Shown: positions 10,132-19,254, numbered from the stretch's first letter. The stretch is DNA of 64,000 bases from Schlesneria sp. (GCA_028291515.1 JAQGHU010000118.1:1-64000); one strand, 5' to 3'. Made by a program: numbers and translations. The notes: a model not told the origin generated them from the sequence alone.

Positions 10132-11031
10132 GTGAGATTCGATCAAATTGTTATCGGTGCCGGACGAGACGCGGTTGCTCAGGCGATCACTGCGGCAGGG
10201 CAGGGGCTTGTCGTCGCCTTGGTCACTCCAGCGAATTCTCCAACCGTTGATACTCAGATCGTGCGTCAAGCTGTCGAGCAAGTCGTTCGCAGCGGGTCGG
10301 TTTCCATGACTGCCCTCAGAACAGAAGTCGCTCGCTTAGCCCAAGCACAGAAAATGGCGGATCAGGCAGAACTCGCGCGAGCGGGAATCGACGCCATCAC
10401 GGGTGAGGTCCAGTTCGTCGACACCAATTCAATCACCGTCCAACACGGCATCGTGATTGAACGCCTCATGGCACAGAAGATCGTCCTGGCCTGTGGAACA
10501 AAGGCTGCTCAAATGGCTCGCTTCGGGATCGATGGTACATCGGTTTTCACCGCAGAAAACTGGCTTTCAATCGAAAAACTGCCGCAATCCATGGTGATCG
10601 TCGGGTCAGGAAGGACCGGTTTGGAGCACTCCATTCTGCTGTCCCGCCTTGGGGTCGAAGTGACCGTCGTTGACGAACATTCGAACGTCTTTGAACTCTG
10701 TGGCGGATTGATGAACCTCGATCTGTTCGAAGCGCAGTCGCTGGGGATCGCCTTCCGACTGAATGATGAAGTGATCGGCGTCGAATCGCGATCGGCTGGT
10801 CGCCAGGCAGCAGTTCGATTGGCGAGCGGACGCTCACTGATCGCTGACGCCGTCATGGTCTGCACCGGTCGCGTCGGATGTACGGACGGACTGAATCTCG
10901 AATCCATCGGTGTCGGACTGGACGAAGAGGGCCGTACCTGGTGTGACACCCATGGTTGCACCTGGGTTCCCAGCATCATTGCTGTCGGGGATGTGGTGGG
11001 CTTCCGGACCTCAGCCGCGATGGCCGGATAG
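10132..11031 (+). CDS. Truncated pyridine nucleotide-disulfide oxidoreductase (SthA/Lpd-like)
   Basis: This 299-residue protein begins at a GTG with a perfect AGGAGGT 8 bases upstream, so it is probably translated. It resembles FAD-dependent pyridine nucleotide oxidoreductases of the SthA or dihydrolipoamide dehydrogenase type: N-terminal FAD motif VIGAGRDAVAQA (the usual GPGG is altered), the IVLACGTKA strand, an NAD(P) motif IVGSGRTGLEHSILLSRLG near residue 160, and the second FAD contact IIAVGDVVGFRTS near 290. The redox-active CXXXXC is absent. The frame then stops, so the whole C-terminal dimerisation domain (about 110-160 residues in the family) is missing. Either this is a decayed gene or a reduced enzyme or sensor. 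Confidence 0.7.
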   Translation: MRFDQIVIGAGRDAVAQAITAAGQGLVVALVTPANSPTVDTQIVRQAVEQVVRSGSVSMTALRTEVARLAQAQKMADQAELARAGIDAITGEVQFVDTNSITVQHGIVIERLMAQKIVLACGTKAAQMARFGIDGTSVFTAENWLSIEKLPQSMVIVGSGRTGLEHSILLSRLGVEVTVVDEHSNVFELCGGLMNLDLFEAQSLGIAFRLNDEVIGVESRSAGRQAAVRLASGRSLIADAVMVCTGRVGCTDGLNLESIGVGLDEEGRTWCDTHGCTWVPSIIAVGDVVGFRTSAAMAG

Positions 11032-11161
11032 TCGACCCTGACTTACACGCAACCTGAACTTGAGCCGCGATTGACCGAATTTAGAAGATGCGATACATCG
11101 GCCTTCTCCCGAAAATCACGTCTCACTAATTCAATTTCGCCCTCAGTTCAGGAGGTCTGCG

Positions 11162-11674
11162 ATGAACCTGCGTTCATGGCCGCTGTGTCATTTTGCTGTT
11201 TCGGTTGCTCTGTTCAGTACGCAGGCGTTGGCGGGTGATTCCGTTCAACAGCCGACCCTTGGCAAACCAGAACTCATCGGGGTTTTGCCGGTACTTGATC
11301 CCGAAGTCAAAGGGATTAACTTCGAAGTCAAGATGGCGTCGCTCGACCTATATGAGGAGGCAGAGTTAGGGCAACCGATCCTGCTGGCATCACTCATCAT
11401 CGAGGAAGTCGCTTCGCCCATTCCGATGGCACCGGCCGATCCGCAGAAAATTCAAGAACATCTCCAGCAGGCAGCGCATCTGCTCTCCGCAGCAGGGCTC
11501 TCCGAGCAATCCCATGTCGTTCGATCAGTCCTCGACGAATTCAAATCGCGGCACTCAGACCGTTTGTCGCTCAATCGAAAGCGAGCCGAACTGGCTCGTC
11601 TGCAGGCCGAGATTGAGCATCTCTCGAATGTTGGGGTGCTGCTGCCGGCACGGTATACGGAATCGCGAGAGTAG
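11162..11674 (+). CDS. Secreted protein of unknown function
   Basis: The 170-residue product starts at an ATG with AGGAGG upstream. It has a Sec-type signal peptide (about residues 1-24, cleavage near ALAG). A proline- and acid-rich middle is followed by a helical, probably coiled-coil C-terminus (about residues 95-155) rich in Arg, Glu, Leu and Ala. No family was recognised. It stands between the truncated oxidoreductase and another secreted unknown. Export and a structural or periplasmic role are the only inferences available. Confidence 0.65.
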   Translation: MNLRSWPLCHFAVSVALFSTQALAGDSVQQPTLGKPELIGVLPVLDPEVKGINFEVKMASLDLYEEAELGQPILLASLIIEEVASPIPMAPADPQKIQEHLQQAAHLLSAAGLSEQSHVVRSVLDEFKSRHSDRLSLNRKRAELARLQAEIEHLSNVGVLLPARYTESRE

Positions 11675-11808
11675 TTCTGTTCCCGCAACGCCGAGATCAT
11701 TCACATGGTCTGTTGAAATCCGGGTCGGAAATTCGTTTACGAACTCTTAGATCACCGCCAGCCGGTGGTCGGTATGATGCAGCGCTGCTGTCTTCATAGG
11801 AGTTGGAA

Positions 11809-13059
11809 ATGAATCCGACACGATTTCGTCGATCTGCGGTTGCGGGACTGTTGCTGCTGGCATTTGTCGCTGAAGCGCAGGCTCAGAAAGCGGTTCCCAC
11901 GTCGCAGCTTGCCGTCGATGTCGTGACTTTGAAGTCGGGCAAGTCGGTTCGCGGGGCGGTGGTGAAGGCCGATGCCGGCGTGATCTCCATCGCGGTTGCG
12001 CGCGGGTGGCTTGAACACTCCGCCCCCGATCTCTATCAGAAGACCGTTGCCAATGAATCGAAACTGCAGCGGCAGATCGCTGAGCAATTGCGAGATCGCC
12101 TAAAAAAGCAACTCGAGACTCCGGCGCAAGATCAGCGTCTAATCTTCTTTCTCAAACAGGAACTTGAACGAGTCGAGTCGCAACTCACTCGCCAGGTACC
12201 CGTCGAGCCAAGTCAGTTTCTATGGTTGGACCTGGAGCAGGGGAGTGTCGCGAAGGTGGTTCGCGCCGCTCCGGATCGGCAACGCGTTGCGATCTGGGCT
12301 TGGAATGAATCGTTCCCCAATGTCGAAACGCTCGATGTTCATGATCTGGAGCGAGACCTCAAGCAACGCAAGATCGATCCGACGGTCGCTCCACCTGATC
12401 TGTCAAATCGCTTGGCTCCGCAATTGCAGGACGAACGCGAATGGGCTGCGCGAATGGCGATCGTCGAGTACGCGTTTGGCGAACCGCTCGACTTTCAAGG
12501 GACTGGAACCGCCTTGATACGCACTGAGGCCGATCAGAAGGAGATCGACCTGGCACCGATCCTCTCCAAGGTGATGCAAACGCAGGTCGATTCGTTATTG
12601 AAAGATCTTGTCGGCGATAGTGGCTCCACGAAGCCTTCGATGAAAGACAACGATTGGTTGAAGAGTGCCACGACGGAAGCCAGTAAGTTGCCGTCCCGCG
12701 GATTCCGAGCAACACGAGTTGATGTCAAAGTTGATCAACACCAGGCAGCAGTTCAAACGGCATTTGCGGCGCGGATGCCGAACGGATCGTGGGAGACAGT
12801 GTGGTCTGTCAATGAGTCGCAGGATTCGACGAGACCTCGCGCAGATGTTGAAGCGAAGATTGCAGAAGATCCGCGAGTGAAACAAGTCCTGCAGACCGTG
12901 AAGTCATTCGGACTGGGTGCGGACGACCAGATTCGACAGGCGATTCGCTTTGGTGCGGCGACGATGGCCGCCCAACAGGCTGCGGATGGCAAGTTCTTCG
13001 AATTCCGCGACCGCTACCTCAAACGACTCGACGGACCGCCGTTGACCTGGTCGAAATAG
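11809..13059 (+). CDS. Secreted protein of unknown function
   Basis: The 416-residue product starts at an ATG with AGGAG 8 bases upstream. A signal peptide ends near AEAQAQ (about residue 24). The first segment (VVTLKSGKSVRGAVVKAD) resembles the small beta-barrel phrase found in many planctomycete secreted proteins that describe a response to a property. Residues about 60-120 are strongly helical and charged (QLRDRLKKQL), and later parts alternate helix and strand. I recognise no enzyme motif. The planctomycete-specific look suggests a lineage-restricted periplasmic protein. Confidence 0.65.
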   Translation: MNPTRFRRSAVAGLLLLAFVAEAQAQKAVPTSQLAVDVVTLKSGKSVRGAVVKADAGVISIAVARGWLEHSAPDLYQKTVANESKLQRQIAEQLRDRLKKQLETPAQDQRLIFFLKQELERVESQLTRQVPVEPSQFLWLDLEQGSVAKVVRAAPDRQRVAIWAWNESFPNVETLDVHDLERDLKQRKIDPTVAPPDLSNRLAPQLQDEREWAARMAIVEYAFGEPLDFQGTGTALIRTEADQKEIDLAPILSKVMQTQVDSLLKDLVGDSGSTKPSMKDNDWLKSATTEASKLPSRGFRATRVDVKVDQHQAAVQTAFAARMPNGSWETVWSVNESQDSTRPRADVEAKIAEDPRVKQVLQTVKSFGLGADDQIRQAIRFGAATMAAQQAADGKFFEFRDRYLKRLDGPPLTWSK

Positions 13060-13079
13060 GAACTTCCCTCTTCAATGTT

Positions 13080-13304
13080 GAAGGCACACTCCGTGTGCCG
13101 TGCTTCACGCAAGTAGCCTTCTCGCTCCACCGAGAAGCGAGCCGATGAACGTCACGCCATGATCTCCATTCCGCGCCGATTCAATAGGAACGCGGATTTG
13201 CGGTTGGCTTACTTCTCGGCGGAGCGAGAAGGCTACTTGGGCGATTCAGTCATGGTCTCTCCGTGTGCTGAACACGGCACACGGAGTGTGCCTACTACTC
13301 TGGA
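13080..13304. repeat. Repeat family A, two copies in inverted orientation
   Basis: Copy 2 (13080-13178) and copy 3 (13208-13304) face each other. Copy 2 runs through the GGCACACTCCGTGTGCC palindrome, then CAAGTAGCCTTCTCGCTCC and GCCGATGAAC. Copy 3 reads GGCTTACTTCTCGGCGGAGC, GAGAAGGCTACTT and finally GGCACACGGAGTGTGCC, the same order on the other strand. The pair could fold into one large cruciform between two convergent genes. Copy 1 is at 1511-1606. Confidence 0.75.
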
Positions 13305-13371
13305 ACGCGTACTTGATACGCAACACGATGCACTCGCCCTGAGAAGGCTTCGCGTGAGAGGCGTCTTCGGT

Positions 13372-14715
13372 CTACTTCTCTTCGCGTTGCTTTCGCAATG
13401 CCGCGATGACCGCTTCGTCGAGTTGCTTCAACCCTTCATCGGGGGTAATGGCATAGAACCCGATGTGATAGTGAGCCACCTTGCCATCATGACCAATCAC
13501 GACCCAGAGGGGCAGGGGAGAGCCCAGCGTGCGAGGGTCGCCGAACTGACCCAGGATCGTGCCGTCGTCGATGGCCACATCAAAGGCCAGGTTCATGAAC
13601 TCCATCAACTTTTTCATCGAACGGACGGCTGCCGCAGAATTCGAACGATCAGACAGACGGGGATCGACATTCACTCCGATCACCTTCACGCCGAGTTTCT
13701 TGCGTTTGTTGTTCAAGAAGTCGAGATAGCCAACTTGGCCGTAGGGCTCCATCAGGTTCTCGTTGCGATACTCCCAGAAATGAAGCACGACCACCTTGCC
13801 CTGAGTTTCCGCGGCGGCGATCGTGGATCCGTCTGCGAGTTTGAAGACGGACTTGGGAGCCGACTGGCCGACAAATTTGCGAGCCAATCCCGCGGCACCT
13901 TCCAGTCGGCGTTCCTGCTGTTGCAGATCGCGCTCGATGATGTCGCTCAACTTGGCCCACATTGTCGCTTCGGCCTGCGGTTCCAACTTGGCAATGAATT
14001 CGCGGGTCGGCTTCAACTGGGGGGTGGTCAGTTCGACCACCTTCTGCTCCCCGGTTCGATTGAGCGATGCCTGCAACTGCTGCAATGAGTCATAGGCCGA
14101 TTGAGCCTTGGCGGTCTCGGCCGCGGACAGTGTCTTCTGTGACTGCAGTTCCATCTTCAACAGGAACTCATCCCCTCGTCCCATGAAGACGCGTTGCTCC
14201 GCAGAAACCAGTACGCCGGTCGCGGCATCAATGATCAACGTCTGAGCCCGGCCCAGATTTGATGCCGCTTCGACCTGCCAGCAGTCTCGGTCTTTAACCT
14301 TCCGTTTCTTTGCGACGCGATACTCGAGCCGGCCATCCGTCCATGATGCGTCGGCTGTGAGCTTGTCCAGAGATTCGAATAATGGCGATCGAACAGCGAT
14401 CGGATGGGGAAGCCCATCGTGGGTATGCAGCAACCGAATCGACTGCACTTTGGAGTTGTCGGCACCTGTCAGGTCGCCAAATCGCTCGGGCCACGCCCAA
14501 CCTCCGGCACCGCGTTCTTCCAAGACCCAGACCAGATGAGATGGCCCGGCGTCGGCGGGCAAAGCCAGGGCGGTCACTGTGAATGTTTTACCTTCACCAG
14601 CGGGCCCCTTGGATTGCTGAGTCAGCGAACCGCTGTACTGCAATTCCGTGCCGACGGGCAGTTCACCTGCAGAGACACCAGCGATCACCATCCATCCGGC
14701 CAACAGCAGATTCAC
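13372..14715 (-). CDS. Secreted TlpA-like thioredoxin-fold protein lacking the CXXC motif
   Basis: A GTG start at 14715 with AAGGA upstream gives 447 residues. A signal peptide covers about residues 1-16. An N-terminal region (about 17-210) has no recognised family, a helical segment follows (about 215-285), and from about 290 there is an AhpC/TSA or TlpA-type thioredoxin fold: VGQSAPKSVFKLADGS, then VVVLHFWEYRNENL where TlpA has a WCXXC active site, then VIGVNVDPR and PLPLWVVIGHDGKV with the cis-Pro position present. Both active-site cysteines are absent, so thiol redox activity is unlikely. Binding or a scaffold role is possible. It is convergent with the repeat A pair. Confidence 0.8.
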   Translation of the reverse strand: MNLLLAGWMVIAGVSAGELPVGTELQYSGSLTQQSKGPAGEGKTFTVTALALPADAGPSHLVWVLEERGAGGWAWPERFGDLTGADNSKVQSIRLLHTHDGLPHPIAVRSPLFESLDKLTADASWTDGRLEYRVAKKRKVKDRDCWQVEAASNLGRAQTLIIDAATGVLVSAEQRVFMGRGDEFLLKMELQSQKTLSAAETAKAQSAYDSLQQLQASLNRTGEQKVVELTTPQLKPTREFIAKLEPQAEATMWAKLSDIIERDLQQQERRLEGAAGLARKFVGQSAPKSVFKLADGSTIAAAETQGKVVVLHFWEYRNENLMEPYGQVGYLDFLNNKRKKLGVKVIGVNVDPRLSDRSNSAAAVRSMKKLMEFMNLAFDVAIDDGTILGQFGDPRTLGSPLPLWVVIGHDGKVAHYHIGFYAITPDEGLKQLDEAVIAALRKQREEK

Positions 14716-15223
14716 GGCTCAAATCCTTTCGACAAATCGGGCAGCCAACTTCAACAGCACAGTCGCAATTCATATCTTGATCGAAGAGCAGGGCGGCGAC
14801 AAGCGGTCTAACGGGCGTGAGATGGTCATCGCAATAGAACGGCCCCGGCTATAAGCTGGGCTTGTTCGTTTTGGGAGGCCAAAGATGACCATGTCGTGGC
14901 CGATTGCACCAACACCGAGAAGTTTAGAAATCAGGAAAGTCCACGCCCATCCCGAGGCGTTCAACCACATCCGTCTCGTTTCTTGTCGCTCTTCTGGGTA
15001 AAACTGCTTTTAACTTGTCAGTGTTTTGACCGAGAACTAAAAATAGACGCGCGGCAGTTTGCTCTGAGTTAAGGCAACGCAGCGACGCCGAAAATGGTCG
15101 ACTGACACTGCTTTCAATGGAAATCTTGGGGAAGCAACCGGCAAGCCCATTGCAGATATGAGGACTTCGATCTGATCGACATTTGGCAGATCCGAATTCT
15201 TAACTTCCAATTGATTTCGTTAA
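14716..15223. other. Intergenic region, AT-richer
   Basis: About 500 bp lie between the divergently transcribed TlpA-like and LRR genes. From about 14990 the composition becomes visibly richer in A and T and stays so through the LRR gene. A string around 14851 (ATAAGCTGGGCTTGTTCGTT) resembles one at 1673 beside repeat A. No gene or RNA fold was recognised. Confidence 0.5.
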
Positions 15224-16198
15224 ATGATCCATTCATTCCGTTTTCTAATGATCGCTGCGGTTGTTTGCTTTGGCGCAGGTTTCATGTTTGCTGAGGGTGA
15301 ACAGGATGAGGCCAAGGCGCTAGAGAAGATTAAAACGTATGGGGGCCGAAGTGGTAAAGATCTGAGATACCCCGAACAGGGCAAAATCTTCGTTTCATTT
15401 GGTGGAATCTCGCGATTTGGCGACGAAGACTTGAGCCTTCTGAACTCCTTGAAGAATGTCGCGACGCTTACTCTCAGCGGCACACAGGTCACTGATGCAG
15501 GCCTCAAATACGTAGGGAAGCACAAGAGTCTCACTTCGCTTAATCTCAATGGGACCAAAATAACTGCTGCTGGTCTCAAGGAGTTGAAACACTGCGAAAA
15601 CCTGGAAGATCTTTCCCTTGCGCGCACGTTGCTCAAAGAATCCAATTGGAGTGATTTGAAAGAACTGAAGCACCTGTCATCGCTAATTCTTAACGACTCG
15701 CAGATGACGGATTCCAGCCTCGCAGGAATCGGGCAATTCAAAAAATTGACGATGCTAACACTCAAGAACAACGAGATCTCGGATCTGGGTCTTAAGGAGC
15801 TGCAGGAACTCAAGGACTTGACGCAACTTGATCTCCACGGCACAAAAATTACAGACGCTGGGCTAGTGGAGTTGAGGCATCTTCGAGATCTAAAGATGTT
15901 GTGGCTTGGCGAATCTCAAATCACTGGAAAGAGCCTCGAAGAATTGAAGGCGCTCAACAGACTCAACGCACTTTTTCTCAATGCAACTCAAATCACTGAC
16001 GCTCAACTGTCCCATGTGAGCTTGCTCACAAGCTTGGAAGATCTTCGTCTCACCAATACCGATATTACGGACACCGGGCTAAAAGAATTAAGCAAACTAA
16101 AGAATCTGAAATTGCTGAACCTCCGAAATACTAAAGTGACGGATGTGGGCGTGCAGGCATTGAAAGAATCTTTGCCGCATTTGGCAATCATTCGATAG
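15224..16198 (+). CDS. Secreted leucine-rich-repeat protein
   Basis: This 324-residue protein has a signal peptide (about residues 1-23, cleavage near MFAEG). From about residue 65 to the end it is a series of roughly ten LRRs of about 24 residues with the pattern LxxLxLxxTxITDxGLKEL, the RI-like form common in planctomycete proteins. LRR solenoids bind other proteins, but the partner is unknown. Its codons are more A/T-rich than those of its neighbours, as is the upstream DNA, which hints at a different origin. It shows no operon partner. The chosen ATG has no strong ribosome-binding site. Confidence 0.8.
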   Translation: MIHSFRFLMIAAVVCFGAGFMFAEGEQDEAKALEKIKTYGGRSGKDLRYPEQGKIFVSFGGISRFGDEDLSLLNSLKNVATLTLSGTQVTDAGLKYVGKHKSLTSLNLNGTKITAAGLKELKHCENLEDLSLARTLLKESNWSDLKELKHLSSLILNDSQMTDSSLAGIGQFKKLTMLTLKNNEISDLGLKELQELKDLTQLDLHGTKITDAGLVELRHLRDLKMLWLGESQITGKSLEELKALNRLNALFLNATQITDAQLSHVSLLTSLEDLRLTNTDITDTGLKELSKLKNLKLLNLRNTKVTDVGVQALKESLPHLAIIR

Positions 16199-16343
16199 GC
16201 GAATGGGTCTCTCACCCCAGACCACCCTAAACCCGAGGACACGTTGACTTCGCTGGATGGCGGTCGTAGCCTAGCCAGTGGTCAGTTCCGCCCGTTCGGC
16301 GCGGATGTTTTTCGAGGACACGGTCGTCTCGTAAGGATGGACA

Positions 16344-17480
16344 ATGAGTCGGCAGCACATTGTGTTTGGAAGCGCTTGTCTGGCATCGTGTGGACTCGCC
16401 TTGTTCTCCTTCAATTCCGTGGGGCAAGAGTCCAGATCCGAATCAAAAGGGGCACTCCCCATGGCCGCCGCTGGCGATCAAGTGATCGTGAAACGCGAAG
16501 CGACCAATATCGAACCACCACATAAATATAAGGTGACGCTGTCACTCGAACCGATTCGCAGTGTGACGCTGACTGCTCCCTTCGACGGAATCGTCCGGCA
16601 AATGGACGGGAAGCCGAATTCCAAAGTTCAAGCTCAAACGGACATTGTTCGTTTGGACAACACGATCGCCAAGCTGAAGGTGGTTCGCGCCGAAGCCGCC
16701 TTGAAGATCGCCCTCGCCGAACAGAAGAAGGATGCCAACGAAGACGATCTCGGAAAATCGTTGGCTCAATCCAAAGTCGATTTGGCCAAAGCGGATGTCG
16801 ATCTCGCGAAGTATCTGTTAGAGCAGGGGAGCGTTCGAGCCCCCTTTTCCGGTGAAGTGCAAAGGCTCTTGGTGACCGAAGGACAATTTGTCAAAGCGGG
16901 TGATCCGCTGGCCGTCGTGGTCGACAACAGCAAGTTGCGAGTGGAAGTCCCTGCCGAGCGTTCCACCGCTAATCCTGGCAAAACGCTCCCTCTGAAAATT
17001 GAGAGCACCGAAGTCGAAGCCAAAGTCGATACGGTGCTACCGCTCGACACGCGATTTGGCGCATTGCGGGATGTTTTCGATTCGGTTGCCTCCGCGGTCC
17101 TGATTGTCGACAACGCCGATGGCAAGTTTAAGCCGGGGCAAAGTGCTTATGTCCCTTTGATTCCGCGGCAACCCGTGGCTGAAGTTCCTTCGAGTGCCGT
17201 TGGCAACGTCGCCGACGGTCAACGTAAGGTCCAGGTCGTGCGTCATGGAGTCGTTCGCGATATTCCCATCCTCTTGATGGGCAGCGTGGGAGTGAATCGC
17301 GTGTTCGTCAGTGGTGCCTTCGCAGAAGGGGACGAAGTGATTTACGAACTTTCTCACCAGTTAGGCGATGGATTCCAATTGAAGCCCTCGGCTGCCGCCG
17401 CGACGGCTGGTAAGGATCCGGCAAACCCCAATCCGACGACAACTCCAGCAACCCCAACCAAGCCCAGTGTTGGTTTCTGA
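16344..17480 (+). CDS. HlyD/RND-type periplasmic adaptor protein
   Basis: The 378-residue product begins with ATG preceded by AAGGA. A signal-anchor segment lies at about residues 5-25. The barrel-sandwich halves are visible as TAPFDGIVRQMDGK (about residue 72) and VRAPFSGEVQRLLVTEGQFV (about 165), split by a helical hairpin (about 105-160), followed by beta-barrel sequence and a Pro/Thr-rich tail. This is the architecture of a membrane-fusion protein that joins an inner-membrane pump to an outer-membrane channel. No pump gene is adjacent. The kinase gene starts 48 bp downstream, so the two may be co-transcribed. Confidence 0.82.
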   Translation: MSRQHIVFGSACLASCGLALFSFNSVGQESRSESKGALPMAAAGDQVIVKREATNIEPPHKYKVTLSLEPIRSVTLTAPFDGIVRQMDGKPNSKVQAQTDIVRLDNTIAKLKVVRAEAALKIALAEQKKDANEDDLGKSLAQSKVDLAKADVDLAKYLLEQGSVRAPFSGEVQRLLVTEGQFVKAGDPLAVVVDNSKLRVEVPAERSTANPGKTLPLKIESTEVEAKVDTVLPLDTRFGALRDVFDSVASAVLIVDNADGKFKPGQSAYVPLIPRQPVAEVPSSAVGNVADGQRKVQVVRHGVVRDIPILLMGSVGVNRVFVSGAFAEGDEVIYELSHQLGDGFQLKPSAAAATAGKDPANPNPTTTPATPTKPSVGF

Positions 17481-17528
17481 TCGAATTGAAGACTGTCACC
17501 TGCTCTGCCAGTGTCCCGGGAACTTATC

Positions 17529-19178
17529 GTGTCTGACGAAGAACTGATTGATGGCATCTACAAGCTGGTCATGTGCGTTGCGACCGGCGGCAGCAGCCAG
17601 GTTTGGGAATGCGTCGAACAAGCCTCCACACGCCATCTCGCGATGAAGCTGTTGAAGCAGGATGTTCCTGACTTCAAAGCGAACAAAGCCAACATGAAGC
17701 ACGAAGCGGATGTGCTGAAAAGCGTCGAGCACCCGCTGATTGTGAAGTTCGAAAGATATTCCAGTAGCCGCGATGCCACTTATCTGGTCATGGAATACTT
17801 CCGGGCTCCGAATGTGAAGCTGCAACTGAAAGCCGACATGCGGTCGGTCCACGTTCGTGCGCGGACTCTATTCGAAGGAACGTGCCAGGCATTGTCATTG
17901 GTCCATGCCAAGGGATGGGTTCATCGCGATGTCAAACCCGACAATGTTCTGATGAACAAGGCGGGCGAGATTCGCCTGGTCGACTTTTCGCTGGCCACCA
18001 AGGAAGTCAAAGGCTTCTCGAAGATGATCGGCGGCGGAAAGATCAAGACGATCCAGGGAACGCGAACCTATATCGCTCCCGAAACGATCCGCAAACAAGC
18101 GCCGACATTTCAGACCGACATCTACAGCCTGGGGATCATGTTCTTCGAAGTCCTCACTGGTCGCACGCCATTTCAGGCCCCCACGCCCGAAGAACTGTTG
18201 CGACGACACCTGCGCGATGAGCCTGCCAACGCGTCAGAGTTCAACAAAAACGTCTCGCCCGAGATGGACCGATTGATCTTTCGCATGTTGAAGAAGAAGC
18301 CGGGGGATCGCCCTGCCAGTGTTGATGAAGTGCTGGCAGAGGTGAAGCGGATGCGGATTTTTAATGAAGATGTGACCGATGTCGTGAAGAACGACGACGA
18401 CGCGAAATCGATGGACGAATTGACGGACCTTCGTTTGGACAGCCGAGCAGATGCCAAATTGAGTCTGATGCTGAACGCGAATCCAGAGTTGGCGCGGCAG
18501 TTCGCCGAGGACAAGCTGGCCAAGTCTGTTGCGAAGAAAGCGAACGCCGCCAAAGTGACTGCGGCTGCGAAAGTGACAACCGATCGCGAAGCAGCGAAAG
18601 CGGCAACTAAAGGTGGGAAGCCGGGGCAAGCTGCCCCCCCCCCGCAAATGATGCCGCCGCAGATGATGCCTCAACCGATGATGCCGATGATGCCCGGCGG
18701 CTATGGACCTCAGCCGGGTTATCCGCAATATCCTCCTCAACCTCAGTTTGGCATGCCGCCAGGTGCTTATCCTCCGGGTGCGATGCCCCCGGGGATGGCT
18801 CCGCCGGGAATGATGCCTCCTGGAATGCCCGGATATCCTGGTGCTCCTCAACCCGGGTTTGCCCCGCAGGGGATGCCGCCAGGATTCGCTCCTTCAGGCA
18901 TGCCCCCCGGTACCGGTATGCCTCCGGCGTTTGCTCCCCAAATGGCGCCACCAATGCCCGGATTGCCGCCTGTTCAACCCGTTCCGCCACAGGCAGTCCG
19001 GCCCGTTGCTCCACCAACGGCGCAGCCGCCTGCCCGTCCCGCCGCGCCCGCACCGGTTTCTGCCGCGCCACCTAAGCCGCCAGCGCCTCAGCCTCGCCCG
19101 GCCGCCGCGAAACCGCAGCCAGCACCGGCCAATCCGGAAGAACTGGATTATATGACCGAACTCCCCGACATTCTCTGA
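17529..19178 (+). CDS. PknB-type Ser/Thr protein kinase with Pro/Met-rich tail
   Basis: The kinase domain covers about residues 8-275: a diverged P-loop (ATGGSSQVWEC), invariant Lys in LAMKLL, HRDVKPDNVL with catalytic Asp, then VDFSLAT in place of DFG, and YIAPETIR. A charged region (about 280-370) is followed by about 150 residues of low-complexity Pro, Met, Gly and Gln (PPGMAPPGMM and similar), then Pro/Ala. No transmembrane segment is seen, so it should be cytoplasmic. The GTG at 17529 is chosen because a GGGA element sits 8 bases upstream; an in-frame GTG at 17511 lacks one. The Gly-to-Ser change in DFG may alter but need not abolish activity, since the Asp remains. Confidence 0.85.
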   Translation: MSDEELIDGIYKLVMCVATGGSSQVWECVEQASTRHLAMKLLKQDVPDFKANKANMKHEADVLKSVEHPLIVKFERYSSSRDATYLVMEYFRAPNVKLQLKADMRSVHVRARTLFEGTCQALSLVHAKGWVHRDVKPDNVLMNKAGEIRLVDFSLATKEVKGFSKMIGGGKIKTIQGTRTYIAPETIRKQAPTFQTDIYSLGIMFFEVLTGRTPFQAPTPEELLRRHLRDEPANASEFNKNVSPEMDRLIFRMLKKKPGDRPASVDEVLAEVKRMRIFNEDVTDVVKNDDDAKSMDELTDLRLDSRADAKLSLMLNANPELARQFAEDKLAKSVAKKANAAKVTAAAKVTTDREAAKAATKGGKPGQAAPPPQMMPPQMMPQPMMPMMPGGYGPQPGYPQYPPQPQFGMPPGAYPPGAMPPGMAPPGMMPPGMPGYPGAPQPGFAPQGMPPGFAPSGMPPGTGMPPAFAPQMAPPMPGLPPVQPVPPQAVRPVAPPTAQPPARPAAPAPVSAAPPKPPAPQPRPAAAKPQPAPANPEELDYMTELPDIL

Positions 19179-19207
19179 TCCGTTGACGCGCCGTAGACCC
19201 TGACAAT

Positions 19208-19232
19208 CGGGCAATCTGAACCGAATTGCCCG
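19208..19232 (+). terminator. Hairpin after the kinase gene
   Basis: CGGGCAAT (19208-19215) and ATTGCCCG (19225-19232) pair perfectly around 9 bases, 30 bases beyond the kinase stop. There is no T-tract. The right arm overlaps the -35-like element of the putative accA promoter, so it could also be an operator. Confidence 0.4.
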
Positions 19233-19254
19233 CCATGCCCTGATCTGCTATAGC
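19226..19254 (+). promoter_or_regulatory. Putative sigma-70-type promoter for accA
   Basis: TTGCCC (19226-19231) and TATAGC (19249-19254) are separated by 17 bases. The implied transcript has a leader of about 150 bases before the accA start codon. Only the hexamers support it. Confidence 0.3.

Noticed and set aside
13159-14088. 309-codon plus-strand frame opposite the TlpA-like gene
   Set aside because: It begins inside a family A repeat and runs antisense to the TlpA-like gene. Its first residues simply translate the repeat.
18640-19060. Tandem-repeat array or CRISPR-like region in the kinase tail
   Set aside because: The repetition comes from in-frame Pro/Met/Gly codons of one protein; spacing is irregular and no spacers exist.
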